Assembly (NCBI GenBank): GCA_964497475.1
Contig: CAZCDM010000035.1
Span: 1-16,187 of the forward strand
DNA length: 16,187 nt
Reading direction: 5' to 3'
DNA from: CAZCDM01 sp964497475
Lineage (GTDB): Bacteria; Planctomycetota; Phycisphaerae; SM23-33
Shown one piece after another: positions 1-6,986 of this stretch (positions are counted from its first letter, which is position 1; each line of letters starts with the position of its first letter). The position numbers and the translations under genes are program-made. The notes under the pieces were generated by a model. That model saw only the letters and a list, made by a program, of their open reading frames with translations. It did no database searches and was not told the DNA's origin.

Positions 1-541
1 TTGCCGCCAGAACTACAAGTGCCCATGTTCCAAAAGTAGAACAGAGCCTTTTTTAAGAGGGAAAAATTTCGTTGCCACACGTTTCTGCCCCCCCAGGCAA
101 CCCGGCCGATGGATGAACCGGGGACCGGTAAGGATTGCAGAATCAAGCGAACAGCAACTCTACGCAGTCATTTTCAGGAGCCCGAGAGTAAAAAAATATC
201 ATTTTCATCAGGACCGGCCGCGGGAGAGAAAAGGTATATTCTGATAACTTATTGTCTTCAAGTGTATTGTAGAATTGCAGTTTTGGTGTATTGGACAGAG
301 GTTATTTTTCAGAAAACAGGGTTTTTTACCGCGCAATTTGCAGCCACTGTTATAATAGCGGCAGCAGTGCAAGTCGATTCGCAGAGCTTTGCCCTTGGAG
401 CGAGGCTGGATCGGCGGAATGAAAAATGCAAACGGGGTGGGTGCGAAAGATGGAATGGATATAATTTCACGCGAAATTATTGTCCGCCACGGATTGGTGT
501 GATTTGGTCGAGTCCTTTCGTCATCGTATAATGAAGGTGAA
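1..541. other. AT-richer non-coding stretch, no gene assigned
   Basis: I see no convincing gene here. The base composition is visibly richer in A and T than the rest of the window. Frame 2 of the + strand is open from base 2 to about 243, and another frame is open from 109 to 531, but neither translation shows a recognisable domain or normal composition. A third frame ends at a TAA near base 54-56, which could be the tail of a gene starting outside the window; this cannot be decided. The segment contains three perfect TATAAT hexamers on the + strand (351-356, 460-465, 527-532). The last has a well-placed -35 and serves the gene at 542. The first is preceded by TGT, as in an extended -10. It is probably upstream regulatory or untranslated sequence. 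Confidence 0.5.
504..532 (+). promoter_or_regulatory. sigma-70-like promoter of the small membrane protein gene
   Basis: TTGGTC (504-509), a 17-nt spacer and a perfect TATAAT (527-532). The -10 ends 9 nt before the ATG at 542, so the transcript should begin only about 2-3 nt before the start codon. GAAGGTGA (533-540) lies almost against the ATG, too close for a normal Shine-Dalgarno site. This suggests a nearly leaderless mRNA. Confidence 0.55.
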
Positions 542-781
542 ATGACGCCACAAAAAATAGCACGGATTCTTGGAGCCACCTGCGTTGCCGCTGTGATCGC
601 ATATGGCCCCATCGTGTTCCTTAAGATCGCGATGGTTCTCACGGCCGGGCCGGATTATTTCCGTCCGGGTCACTGGCAGGGCGTGAGCCTGTTTGTGCTG
701 CTGCAGATGCTCGGGCTGTGCTACGCGATCAAAATCTTTGGTGGCGATATCATCTTTGGGGACCAGCGGTCGAGTCGCTGA
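542..781 (+). CDS. small two-helix membrane protein, unknown function
   Basis: This 79-residue protein matches no family I recognise. It has two hydrophobic segments that look like membrane helices, at about residues 7-30 (ILGATCVAAVIAYGP onward) and 44-66 (WQGVSLFVLLQMLGLCYAI), joined by a short loop with Gly, Pro, Asp and Tyr, and a short polar tail ending DQRSSR. Three things support a real gene: a good promoter (504-532) right before the ATG, a rho-independent terminator about 24 nt after the stop, and codon composition closer to the neighbouring genes than the AT-rich DNA upstream. A tiny reading frame (531-545, MKVK) overlaps the start, probably by chance. It appears monocistronic and converges with the anti-sigma gene. 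Function unknown. Confidence 0.6.
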   Translation: MTPQKIARILGATCVAAVIAYGPIVFLKIAMVLTAGPDYFRPGHWQGVSLFVLLQMLGLCYAIKIFGGDIIFGDQRSSR

Positions 782-804
782 TTTTTTACGCAAACGCAAA
801 CGGT

Positions 805-826
805 ACCGCCGCAGGGCGGTTTTTTT
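805..826 (+). terminator. rho-independent terminator after the small membrane protein gene
   Basis: ACCGCC (805-810), a GCAG loop and GGCGGT (815-820) form a perfect 6-bp stem running into seven T residues (820-826). The T tract lies only on the + strand side, so it ends transcription from 542-781. It sits 22 bp from the 3' end of the converging anti-sigma gene, for which no comparable terminator was seen. Confidence 0.8.
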
Positions 827-847
827 ATGCGCCGATGGTGCGGCGGA

Positions 848-1849
848 TTACCGCGGACGGTTGGGCAGCAGGAACGAATCGCCAACCCCGGCCGGCTGTT
901 CGTTGCCGCGGATCGAACCATCCCCGGCCGGTCGGTAGATGTCATCGCCCTCCATGCCGACCGTGACGGTTACCGCCCAGTCGACATGGCCGCTGACGTA
1001 CAGCACGTTCTGGCCACGGCGGCCGTGGTTGGCACTGTTGGGCAGCACCGCGGCAATCACGATCTGCCCGTTGCGAACCAGCGGGCTCTCGTCGGCAAGA
1101 ATGGCCATTTGCTCAGCCGAGCGGGCCATCGCCCCGGCCCGGGTGTCCAGCCCGCCGCGCAGGCTGTGCTGATAGCTGTACTGGATGTGCTCGCGTTGCG
1201 GGAAGCCCTCCATGCCCTTGCGGTAGGCAAAGCTGCTGCCACCGACGGCCGGGCACTGAAAGACCACCGGGTTGCGCACGTAGCCGTCAGCCAGGAGGTT
1301 GAACAGTGCGCGGGAGTTATCCGCCGCGGGGGTTTCGCCCTCGCCGAGCCAGTGCTCGCCCTGGTTTTCGGCGGCGGGCAGCTTGCCCTCGTGATTGGCT
1401 GCGAAGCTCTGCAGGGCCGAGCCGATCTGCCCCATCTGGGCGGCGCAGAGGCTGCGGTCGCCGCGCTGGCCGGCCAGGCGAAGCGAGGGAATCATCACGC
1501 TGGCCAGCACCAGCACCGATGCGGCGATGGCCAGGACCTCCCGCACCCGGAATGTCGGACTCCGCCCGGCCCGGCTGTCGAGTTCCTGCATCGCCAGCAG
1601 CGCATTGGTCCGCCGAACCGAAGCAATCCGATCCAGCGTCTTGGCTACCAGGTCCTCCGGCGGTTCGATTGCGCGGTCCAGCTCGATCGCTGCCAAGGCG
1701 TGGCGGACGGTCTGGGCCCGCCGGGTAAGGGCGGGCTCCTCGGCCAGGCGCTTTTCCACGGCGCGGGCCTGGTCCTGGCTGAGCTGGCCGAGCACGTAGT
1801 CGATCAGCAGTTGTTCCTCGGCAGGGGAGATGGAATCGGGTTCGGACAT
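848..1849 (-). CDS. anti-sigma factor-like protein fused to a pilin-like (DUF1559/H-X9-DG type) domain
   Basis: This 333-residue protein is encoded 4 nt downstream of the ECF sigma gene, so the two are almost certainly co-transcribed and it is the likely anti-sigma factor. I chose the ATG at 1849 (MSEPDS) because the longer frame, starting at 1897, would run deep into the sigma gene. Residues 1-80 are a charged helical region similar in layout to planctomycete anti-sigma N-termini (EEQLLIDYVLGQLSQ), without the HxxxCxxC zinc motif. Residues 100-123 (FRVREVLAI to MIPSL) are the only membrane segment and closely resemble the helix of planctomycete prepilin-like proteins, including the conserved Glu. 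The following part continues that likeness: a basic stretch, then LCAAQMGQIGSALQSFAANH, a CP at 199-200, and NHGRRGQNVLYVSGHVDW (274-291), which resembles the H-X9-DG motif with the Asp changed. The C-terminal part is probably periplasmic. Confidence 0.75.
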   Translation of the reverse strand: MSEPDSISPAEEQLLIDYVLGQLSQDQARAVEKRLAEEPALTRRAQTVRHALAAIELDRAIEPPEDLVAKTLDRIASVRRTNALLAMQELDSRAGRSPTFRVREVLAIAASVLVLASVMIPSLRLAGQRGDRSLCAAQMGQIGSALQSFAANHEGKLPAAENQGEHWLGEGETPAADNSRALFNLLADGYVRNPVVFQCPAVGGSSFAYRKGMEGFPQREHIQYSYQHSLRGGLDTRAGAMARSAEQMAILADESPLVRNGQIVIAAVLPNSANHGRRGQNVLYVSGHVDWAVTVTVGMEGDDIYRPAGDGSIRGNEQPAGVGDSFLLPNRPR

Positions 1850-1853
1850 GCGA

Positions 1854-2465
1854 TCAGCGTTTCTCTTCGGCGAGGTAGGCGGACCATTTTTCTGCAAAGG
1901 CCCGGACGGCAGCGTGCATCCGCGATTTCACCGTCCCGACCGGAATCGACAACGCCTCGGCGATCTCCTTGTAAGGAAGCTCGTTGAAGTAGCACATCAC
2001 CAGAACCTCCCGCAAATGCTCGGGAAGTTCCGCGATCATGTCATGTACGGCCTGGCGGGCCTCGCGGTTCGAGGAAATTTCCTCCGGGCCGGGCAGCTCA
2101 TCCGGCAGGAGGTCGGCGTAAGAGGTCCCCGTGTCGTTGGTTAGGGTTGCATCGAGAGGGGCGGCCTGGCGGCGATTTTTTTTCCGCAGGGCGTCGCGCG
2201 CCTTGTTGGCCGCTACGGTATACAGCCAGGGCCGGAACGGCCGGGCCAGGTCAAAGCCCGCCGCCGAGTGATGCACCTGCAGAAACGTCTCCTGAAAAAC
2301 GTCCTCGGCCAGGGTGCGGTTGCCTGTGAACCGCACGAGGAAGCCGTACAGGCTGGTCTGGTATCGCTCGACGAGTTCACCGAAGGCCTCGCTCTGGCCG
2401 TCAAGATAGCGACGCAGCAGTTCGGCGTCGGTGGGGGCCTCGGGTTGTCTGGTCATCTCTGCCAT
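1854..2465 (-). CDS. ECF-type RNA polymerase sigma factor
   Basis: This 203-residue protein has sigma-70 region 2 at about residues 28-95 (ELVERYQTSLYGFLVRFTGN, AEDVFQETFLQVHH, RPWLYTVAANKARD) and region 4 at about 144-190 (LPEHLREVLVMCYF, then the helix-turn-helix PYKEIAEALSIPVGTVKSRM). There is no region 1 or 3, which is the ECF arrangement, and the size is normal. It directs RNA polymerase to a set of promoters not identifiable here. The downstream gene, 4 nt away, encodes its probable membrane-bound anti-sigma partner. The start at 2465 fits the promoter; a second ATG at 2456 is equally possible. Its promoter looks like an ordinary vegetative one, so I see no sign of autoregulation. The gene is divergent from the heparinase-like gene, with overlapping control regions. 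Confidence 0.93.
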   Translation of the reverse strand: MAEMTRQPEAPTDAELLRRYLDGQSEAFGELVERYQTSLYGFLVRFTGNRTLAEDVFQETFLQVHHSAAGFDLARPFRPWLYTVAANKARDALRKKNRRQAAPLDATLTNDTGTSYADLLPDELPGPEEISSNREARQAVHDMIAELPEHLREVLVMCYFNELPYKEIAEALSIPVGTVKSRMHAAVRAFAEKWSAYLAEEKR

Positions 2466-2476
2466 GCCGGGCCGTC

Positions 2477-2506
2477 ATCATAGAACCCCGCGCCCGGCGG
2501 GGTCAA
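2477..2506 (-). promoter_or_regulatory. promoter of the sigma/anti-sigma operon
   Basis: On the minus strand: TTGACC (2506-2501), an 18-nt spacer and TATGAT (2482-2477). The -10 ends 11 nt before the ATG at 2465, giving a leader of only about 4-5 nt, or about 13 nt if the ATG at 2456 is used. It is the best -35 match seen upstream of a protein gene in the window. Confidence 0.65.
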
Positions 2507-2514
2507 CGGTCATC

Positions 2515-2543
2515 TTGCAGAGCCCCGCCCGCGACGATATGCT
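2515..2543 (+). promoter_or_regulatory. promoter of the heparinase-like gene (leaderless arrangement)
   Basis: TTGCAG (2515-2520), a 17-nt spacer and TATGCT (2538-2543), followed by 6 nt and the ATG at 2550. Transcription should start at or next to the A of the ATG. The GAGGG at 2544-2548 is 1 nt from the ATG and cannot work as a normal ribosome binding site. The promoter lies back-to-back with the sigma operon promoter. Confidence 0.6.
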
Positions 2544-2549
2544 GAGGGC

Positions 2550-4373
2550 ATGAAACGTGGAATCCTGGCAAGTCGTGACGAGCTGACCGCCCTGCAAGAG
2601 CGCATCGCCCATAAACCCTTCAGCGATTTCTATGCCCTCCTGGAGAACCGCTGCGCGCTGATTCTGGAATCTCGCCCGATGACGGAGATGGACTGGCAGA
2701 GCGCCTGGGCGGCCGGCCGGACCAACGTCGCCACCGCCGCCGCCCGTGGCGCCCAGGGGCGCATCATCGATCTGCTCGTCGCCGACGCGATCGAATCCAA
2801 CGCTGCCTTCCGCAGCCGGGCCCGCGAAGAGGTTTTTAACCTGCTGAACTGGAGCACCTGGGTCGACCCCTGTCACGCGACGCTGGGCTATGACATCTGC
2901 ACGGCGGAAGTGGCCACGGCCGTGACCCTGGGTGCCGACTGGCTGTGGGACGATCTCGACGCCACCCAACAAAGCCGAATCGCCGACGCCCTGGACGCCC
3001 ATGTGCTCGAACCGTTCTGCCAGGCCTCCCAGCGCCCCGCCTGGTGGACCTCGGCCGTGAACTACTGGAACGGGGTATGCAACGCCTCGGCGGCGATGGT
3101 CGCCCTGGCGATGATGGACGAGTCCGACCGGGCCGAGTCGGCCTATACCGCCGCGCGGTCCAGCCTGGCCCACTGGTTCGACGCACTCGGCAGCGACGGC
3201 GGCTGGGACGAGGGCATCGGCTATTGGGGCTACGCCATGCGGTACATCCTGCTGCTGGCCCGGGCGGCCTGCCGTCTCGCCGACGACCAGAGCCTCCTCC
3301 ACCAGCGAGGCATGGATGTCACCGGCCTGTTCCCGATCTACTTCACCCCCGGCGGGCACAGTGCAGCCTTCGGCAATCACACCACGCCGCCCCTGCACGG
3401 GGCGCTCTACCTGCTCGATGCCGAACTGGGCTGCCGCGAGATCACCTGGTGGCTGGACAACTACACCTTCGCCCACGACCTCTCGGCGACGGACTGGTCG
3501 CAGGCGGGCCTGGCCCTGCTGCTCCGGCCCGACGGCGAGCACCCCACGCCCCAGGCCCCGAAGCTCGAACCGCTGAGGGTCTTCCCGCAGATCGGCTGGG
3601 CTGCTCTGGCCGACGCCTGGCCCCGCCCGGCGTGGTACGTCTCGGCCCGGGCTGGCGACCTGGCTGCCGCCGGCTCGCAGCGCGACATGAACAGCCTCCA
3701 GCTGCAGGTCGGCGGTGAGATGATGCTCACCGACCCCGGCGATGCCGCTGCCGGGTCCGGCGGCTATGCCGACGCCGACAGCGACGAACTCTACGAAGTC
3801 CAGGCCCGCGCCCATAACACCCTCATCCTCGCCGAGCAGGGCCATCGGCCCGACGCCCGCGGGCAGATCCTACACCACCAGCTCGGCGAGGACTGGCGGT
3901 ACGTTATCTGCGATGCAGGCCAGGCCCTCGGCGAACAGGCCCGCTTTTACCGCCACATCCTGCTGCACACCGCCTCGGCCGGGCCTGGCCTGCTGGTTCT
4001 CGACGAGCTGCACCTCATGGGCGCCGACCGCGTCGATCAGTACTGGCATACCGGCGGGGCGATCCAGCCCGCACCGGCCGGGCGGACCGGCACGATCACC
4101 GGCCGATCGGCAGGGCTCTATTACGCCCTGGGCAGCACCGTCACGACCGAGCTGACCATCGGCCGGGCCCAGCTCGCCGCCCGCCGCGTCGACCACTACC
4201 TCCAGATCACCGGCTCGATGGCCGGCTCGGCGATGCTGGCAAGCTGGTTTGGCCAGGACGATCCCAAATCCACCCTCGTCGTCGAGTCCGGCGACGACGG
4301 CGCGACCGTGACGCTCGGCAAGCGGAGCTGGTCGTTCGCCCGCCACGGGGTCAGCCTGCGATACGCCCCGTAA
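2550..4373 (+). CDS. heparinase II/III family-like protein (putative polysaccharide lyase or relative)
   Basis: This 607-residue protein has the layout of the heparinase II/III superfamily. There is an alpha-helical toroid-like half of about 330 residues with NYWNGVCNAS (171-180), DGGWDEGIGYWGY (216-228) and HDLSATDW (309-316). A beta-rich half follows, with MNSLQLQVGGEMMLTDPG (380-397), AHNTLIL (421-427) and a heparinase II-like C-terminus. Family members cleave uronic-acid polysaccharides by beta-elimination, but the substrate cannot be read from the sequence. There is no signal peptide, so it appears cytoplasmic and may act on imported oligosaccharides. Before DMNSLQL, where many relatives show a His-x-His-x-Asp pattern, this protein has GSQRD, so activity is uncertain. 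No transporter or sugar-metabolism gene is adjacent. The start is set by the promoter 6 nt upstream. priA begins 46 nt after the stop. Confidence 0.75.
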   Translation: MKRGILASRDELTALQERIAHKPFSDFYALLENRCALILESRPMTEMDWQSAWAAGRTNVATAAARGAQGRIIDLLVADAIESNAAFRSRAREEVFNLLNWSTWVDPCHATLGYDICTAEVATAVTLGADWLWDDLDATQQSRIADALDAHVLEPFCQASQRPAWWTSAVNYWNGVCNASAAMVALAMMDESDRAESAYTAARSSLAHWFDALGSDGGWDEGIGYWGYAMRYILLLARAACRLADDQSLLHQRGMDVTGLFPIYFTPGGHSAAFGNHTTPPLHGALYLLDAELGCREITWWLDNYTFAHDLSATDWSQAGLALLLRPDGEHPTPQAPKLEPLRVFPQIGWAALADAWPRPAWYVSARAGDLAAAGSQRDMNSLQLQVGGEMMLTDPGDAAAGSGGYADADSDELYEVQARAHNTLILAEQGHRPDARGQILHHQLGEDWRYVICDAGQALGEQARFYRHILLHTASAGPGLLVLDELHLMGADRVDQYWHTGGAIQPAPAGRTGTITGRSAGLYYALGSTVTTELTIGRAQLAARRVDHYLQITGSMAGSAMLASWFGQDDPKSTLVVESGDDGATVTLGKRSWSFARHGVSLRYAP

Positions 4374-4407
4374 CGGCTGACTGGTTCCCTCCGGGCCGGC
4401 CATCGGC

Positions 4408-4413
4408 TACGAT
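4408..4413 (+). promoter_or_regulatory. candidate -10 element for priA
   Basis: TACGAT lies exactly 6 nt before the ATG at 4420, the same spacing as at 2550 and 8530. No Shine-Dalgarno sequence is present in the 46-nt gap. The -35 is poor (TTCCCT at 4385-4390). It is weaker evidence than the other promoters here but fits the leaderless pattern. Confidence 0.4.
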
Positions 4414-4419
4414 GCGTCC

Positions 4420-6669
4420 ATGAGCGAACTGTTTCCAACCGAGCAACCCGACCCGGCCCGGCCTCCGGGCGAGGAGCGCGTGGTGGCCATCGCCGTCAAT
4501 GCCAACCTCTGGGGGCGGTTCGATTACCTCTGGCCGGACGGCCTGGGCGAGCCCTTCACCGGCCAGCGCGTCCGCGTGCCTTTTGGGCGCGGCAATCGGA
4601 TGAGCCTGGCCTTCGTGGTCGACGCCGACGCCGCCGCCGAGCCCGGCCGAAAACTCAAGCCCGTCGCCAAAGTGATCGACACCGCCCCAGCCCTCGACGA
4701 GACCCTCATGGAACTGGGCCGATGGATCAGCCACTACTACCTCGCGCCGCTGGGGGCGACCCTGGCGGCCATGGTTCCGGCCGCGGTGGGCAGCGAAGCG
4801 CCCAAGCGTGAGACGGTCGTCTGGCTACGGGCCGAGCCCGACGACTGGCCGGGCAACCTCGGCGCCAAGCAGCGCACCGTGCTCGATGAACTCCTCGAAG
4901 CCCGCCGCCAGGGAATCGAGCCGCTCACTCTCGAACAGCTCACCCACCACGCCAACGCCTCCCGCGATACCATCCGCCGGCTGATCCAGCGCGAGCTGAT
5001 CCGCACCGACATTCGCGACGTCGTCCTCGGACGCGACGAAACGCCCCCCGACGAGCCGAACATCACCCTCAACGCCGACCAGCAGGCCGCCCTGGACAGC
5101 CTCACGCCCGGGCTGCGGCAGGGGGGCTTTGCGGTCAACCTCCTGCACGGCGTGACCGGCAGCGGCAAGACGGAAGTCTACATCCGCGCCATCCGCGAGG
5201 TCGCTGAGCAGGACAAGCAGGTGATCCTGCTGACGCCCGAGATCGCCCTGGCTACGCAGACCTTCCAGCGACTGCTGCGGAGGCTGCCGCGAGTGGTCGT
5301 GCTGCACAGCGGGCTGACGGCGGCGCGGCGGGCCTTCGCGTGGCAGCAGATCCGCGACGGCCATGCGTCGGTGGTCGTCGGGCCTCGCAGCGCGGTCTTC
5401 GCTCCGACGCGAAATCTCGGGCTGGTGATCGTCGACGAAGAACACGAGGGCAGCTACAAGCAGGACACCGCCCCGCGGTATCACGGGCGCGATGTGGCCA
5501 TCAAGCGGGCCTCACTGGCCGACGTGCCCGTGCTGCTGGGCTCGGCCACGCCCTCGCTGGAAAGCTACCACAACGCCCGGGCGGGCAAGTACACCCTGCT
5601 GCGCCTGCCGCACCGCGTCCAGCACCTGCCCATGCCCTCCCTGCAGATCGTCCACCTCCGCAAAGATCTGACCCCCGGGCGGGTCGAGCTGCTGGGCAAT
5701 ACCCTCACGGCCCAGATGGCCCGCTCGCTCGACCGCGACGAGCAGATCATCCTGCTGATGAACCGCCGCGGCTACGCCAGCTACGTCTTCTGCCCCTCGT
5801 GCAAGTGGATGAAGCAGTGCGACGACTGCATGCTGCCGATGGTCTGGCATCGCGCGACGCAGCTGTGCGTGTGTCATCACTGCGACCGCACCGAGGCCCT
5901 GCCGGATATCTGCCCGGCCTGCGATGGCAAGATCGTGCTGTTCGGGTATGGCATCCAGCGGATCGAGGACGAAATCGGCCGGAAGTTCCCCACGGCTCGG
6001 CTGGCGCGGATGGACAGCGATACCATGACCTCGCCCAAACAGTTCCAGCAGGTGCTTGACGATTTCGGGGCCGGCAAGGTCGATATTCTCCTCGGTACGC
6101 AGATGGTGGCCAAGGGGCTGGACTTTCCCCGCGTCTCGCTGGTGGGGGTGGTCTCGGCTGATACGGCCCTGTCATTGCACGACTTCCGCGCCGCGGAACG
6201 CACGTTCCAGCTTATCGTCCAGGTCGCCGGCCGGGCCGGGCGGGCCGATATCCCCGGCTCGGTCGTCGTACAGACACTGCATCCGGACGATCCAGCCATT
6301 CGCTATGCGGAGGGGCATGATTACAACTCCTTTGCGGCAGGTGAATTGCAGGAACGGATCGATGCGAACCTCCCCCCGGCCTGTCGGATGACCCGGCTGA
6401 TCGTGCGGCATACCGATATTGAGACGACCCGGCAGGGGGCCGAGGAACTCGCCATTGCACTGCGGAACCTCATACCGGCCGAGCAGGCAACGGTCATCGG
6501 GCCCCTCCAGGCCGAGCTTGCCAAGATTCGCTCGCATTACCGCTTCCATTTGCTGATCCTTTCCGCACCCGGCGTGGTCCAGAATGCACTCGAACCGGCC
6601 ATGGCGAGGCTCGCAAAAGAGATCAAGGCCGATTTTCAGGCCGATCCCGACCCGCTCAATTTAATGTAA
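4420..6669 (+). CDS. priA: primosomal protein N' / replication restart helicase PriA
   Basis: PriA is a 3'-to-5' superfamily 2 DNA helicase that recognises stalled forks and reloads the replicative helicase. This 749-residue protein has the family's usual size and order: an N-terminal 3'-end binding domain (VAIAVNANLWGRFDYLWPDG, RVRVPFG, about 22-120); Walker A GVTGSGKTEVYI (244-255); Walker B/DEEH (339-342) in VIVDEEHEGSYKQ; motif III GSATPSLESY (374-383); a zinc-binding insertion with paired cysteines (458/461, 467/470, 485/488, 498/501); and motifs V and VI GTQMVAKGLDFP (559-570) and QVAGRAGR (601-608). All key residues are present and the gene is intact. The ATG at 4420 is preceded by a -10-like box and no ribosome binding site. 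A long non-coding region follows its stop. Confidence 0.97.
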   Translation: MSELFPTEQPDPARPPGEERVVAIAVNANLWGRFDYLWPDGLGEPFTGQRVRVPFGRGNRMSLAFVVDADAAAEPGRKLKPVAKVIDTAPALDETLMELGRWISHYYLAPLGATLAAMVPAAVGSEAPKRETVVWLRAEPDDWPGNLGAKQRTVLDELLEARRQGIEPLTLEQLTHHANASRDTIRRLIQRELIRTDIRDVVLGRDETPPDEPNITLNADQQAALDSLTPGLRQGGFAVNLLHGVTGSGKTEVYIRAIREVAEQDKQVILLTPEIALATQTFQRLLRRLPRVVVLHSGLTAARRAFAWQQIRDGHASVVVGPRSAVFAPTRNLGLVIVDEEHEGSYKQDTAPRYHGRDVAIKRASLADVPVLLGSATPSLESYHNARAGKYTLLRLPHRVQHLPMPSLQIVHLRKDLTPGRVELLGNTLTAQMARSLDRDEQIILLMNRRGYASYVFCPSCKWMKQCDDCMLPMVWHRATQLCVCHHCDRTEALPDICPACDGKIVLFGYGIQRIEDEIGRKFPTARLARMDSDTMTSPKQFQQVLDDFGAGKVDILLGTQMVAKGLDFPRVSLVGVVSADTALSLHDFRAAERTFQLIVQVAGRAGRADIPGSVVVQTLHPDDPAIRYAEGHDYNSFAAGELQERIDANLPPACRMTRLIVRHTDIETTRQGAEELAIALRNLIPAEQATVIGPLQAELAKIRSHYRFHLLILSAPGVVQNALEPAMARLAKEIKADFQADPDPLNLM

Positions 6670-6711
6670 GCTTCTGTATTGCAAGGATGTGCGAAAAAAA
6701 TATTTTTAATG

Positions 6712-6739
6712 TTGCAGAGTTCTTGTTTTGTGGTACAAT
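6712..6739 (+). promoter_or_regulatory. upstream promoter P1 of the non-coding region
   Basis: TTGCAG (6712-6717), a 16-nt spacer and TACAAT (6734-6739). The start would be near 6746. It stands about 85 nt upstream of the stronger P2 in an AT-rich stretch. Confidence 0.45.
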
Positions 6740-6795
6740 GGTTAATGCTGAAAATAAGGCGGTGGAAAAAAAGTTTTGGATTTTCTTTTTTTCGC

Positions 6796-6824
6796 TTGAC
6801 GTTCCTGTCATTGAGCCATATTAT
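6796..6824 (+). promoter_or_regulatory. strong sigma-70-like promoter P2 of the candidate RNA
   Basis: TTGACG (6796-6801), a 17-nt spacer and TATTAT (6819-6824), with T- and A-rich DNA directly upstream that resembles an UP element. The predicted start is near 6831. It is one of the closest matches to consensus in the window and drives no nearby protein gene, which points to an RNA product. Confidence 0.65.
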
Positions 6825-6830
6825 TTAGCG

Positions 6831-6986
6831 AGAGCCTAGGAAGTAACGTGAGAGCCTGAGCGAGAGATCACCTCCCACCCACTCTTCCAAACTCTAGTTA
6901 TGAGGGTTGTTCTTATAACCGAACACTTGCTGTGCTTTCTGTCGGGTTGACCCATCTGGGTTGAGAGAGGCCCGCGTTACGTTTTT
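6831..6986 (+). ncRNA. candidate stable small RNA of about 156 nt, rod-like fold (6S-like architecture possible)
   Basis: The segment begins at the predicted start of P2 and ends in five T residues (6982-6986). Its ends pair: GTAACGTG (6843-6850) with CGCGTTAC (6973-6980), 8 bp with one G-U, followed inward by GCCT (6854-6857) with AGGC (6968-6971). Further possible pairs are CTC/GAG (6872-6874 with 6963-6965) and CCCA/TGGG (6878-6881 with 6957-6960). An 8-bp hairpin GTTATGAG/CTTATAAC (6897-6919) lies in the apical half. A long rod with internal loops, closed ends and a strong promoter is the layout of 6S RNA, but I recognise no conserved 6S sequence. It could also be the first part of a long leader for the PEP-CTERM gene. 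The fold was drawn by hand. Confidence 0.4.

Noticed and set aside
109..531. 140-codon open frame in the 5' AT-rich region
   Set aside because: The translation is low in typical protein features, has no ribosome binding site, and overlaps the promoter of the 542 gene.
2478..3845. 455-codon open frame on the - strand opposite the heparinase-like gene
   Set aside because: Same antisense artefact of high GC content; no recognisable domain, and it covers the divergent promoter region.
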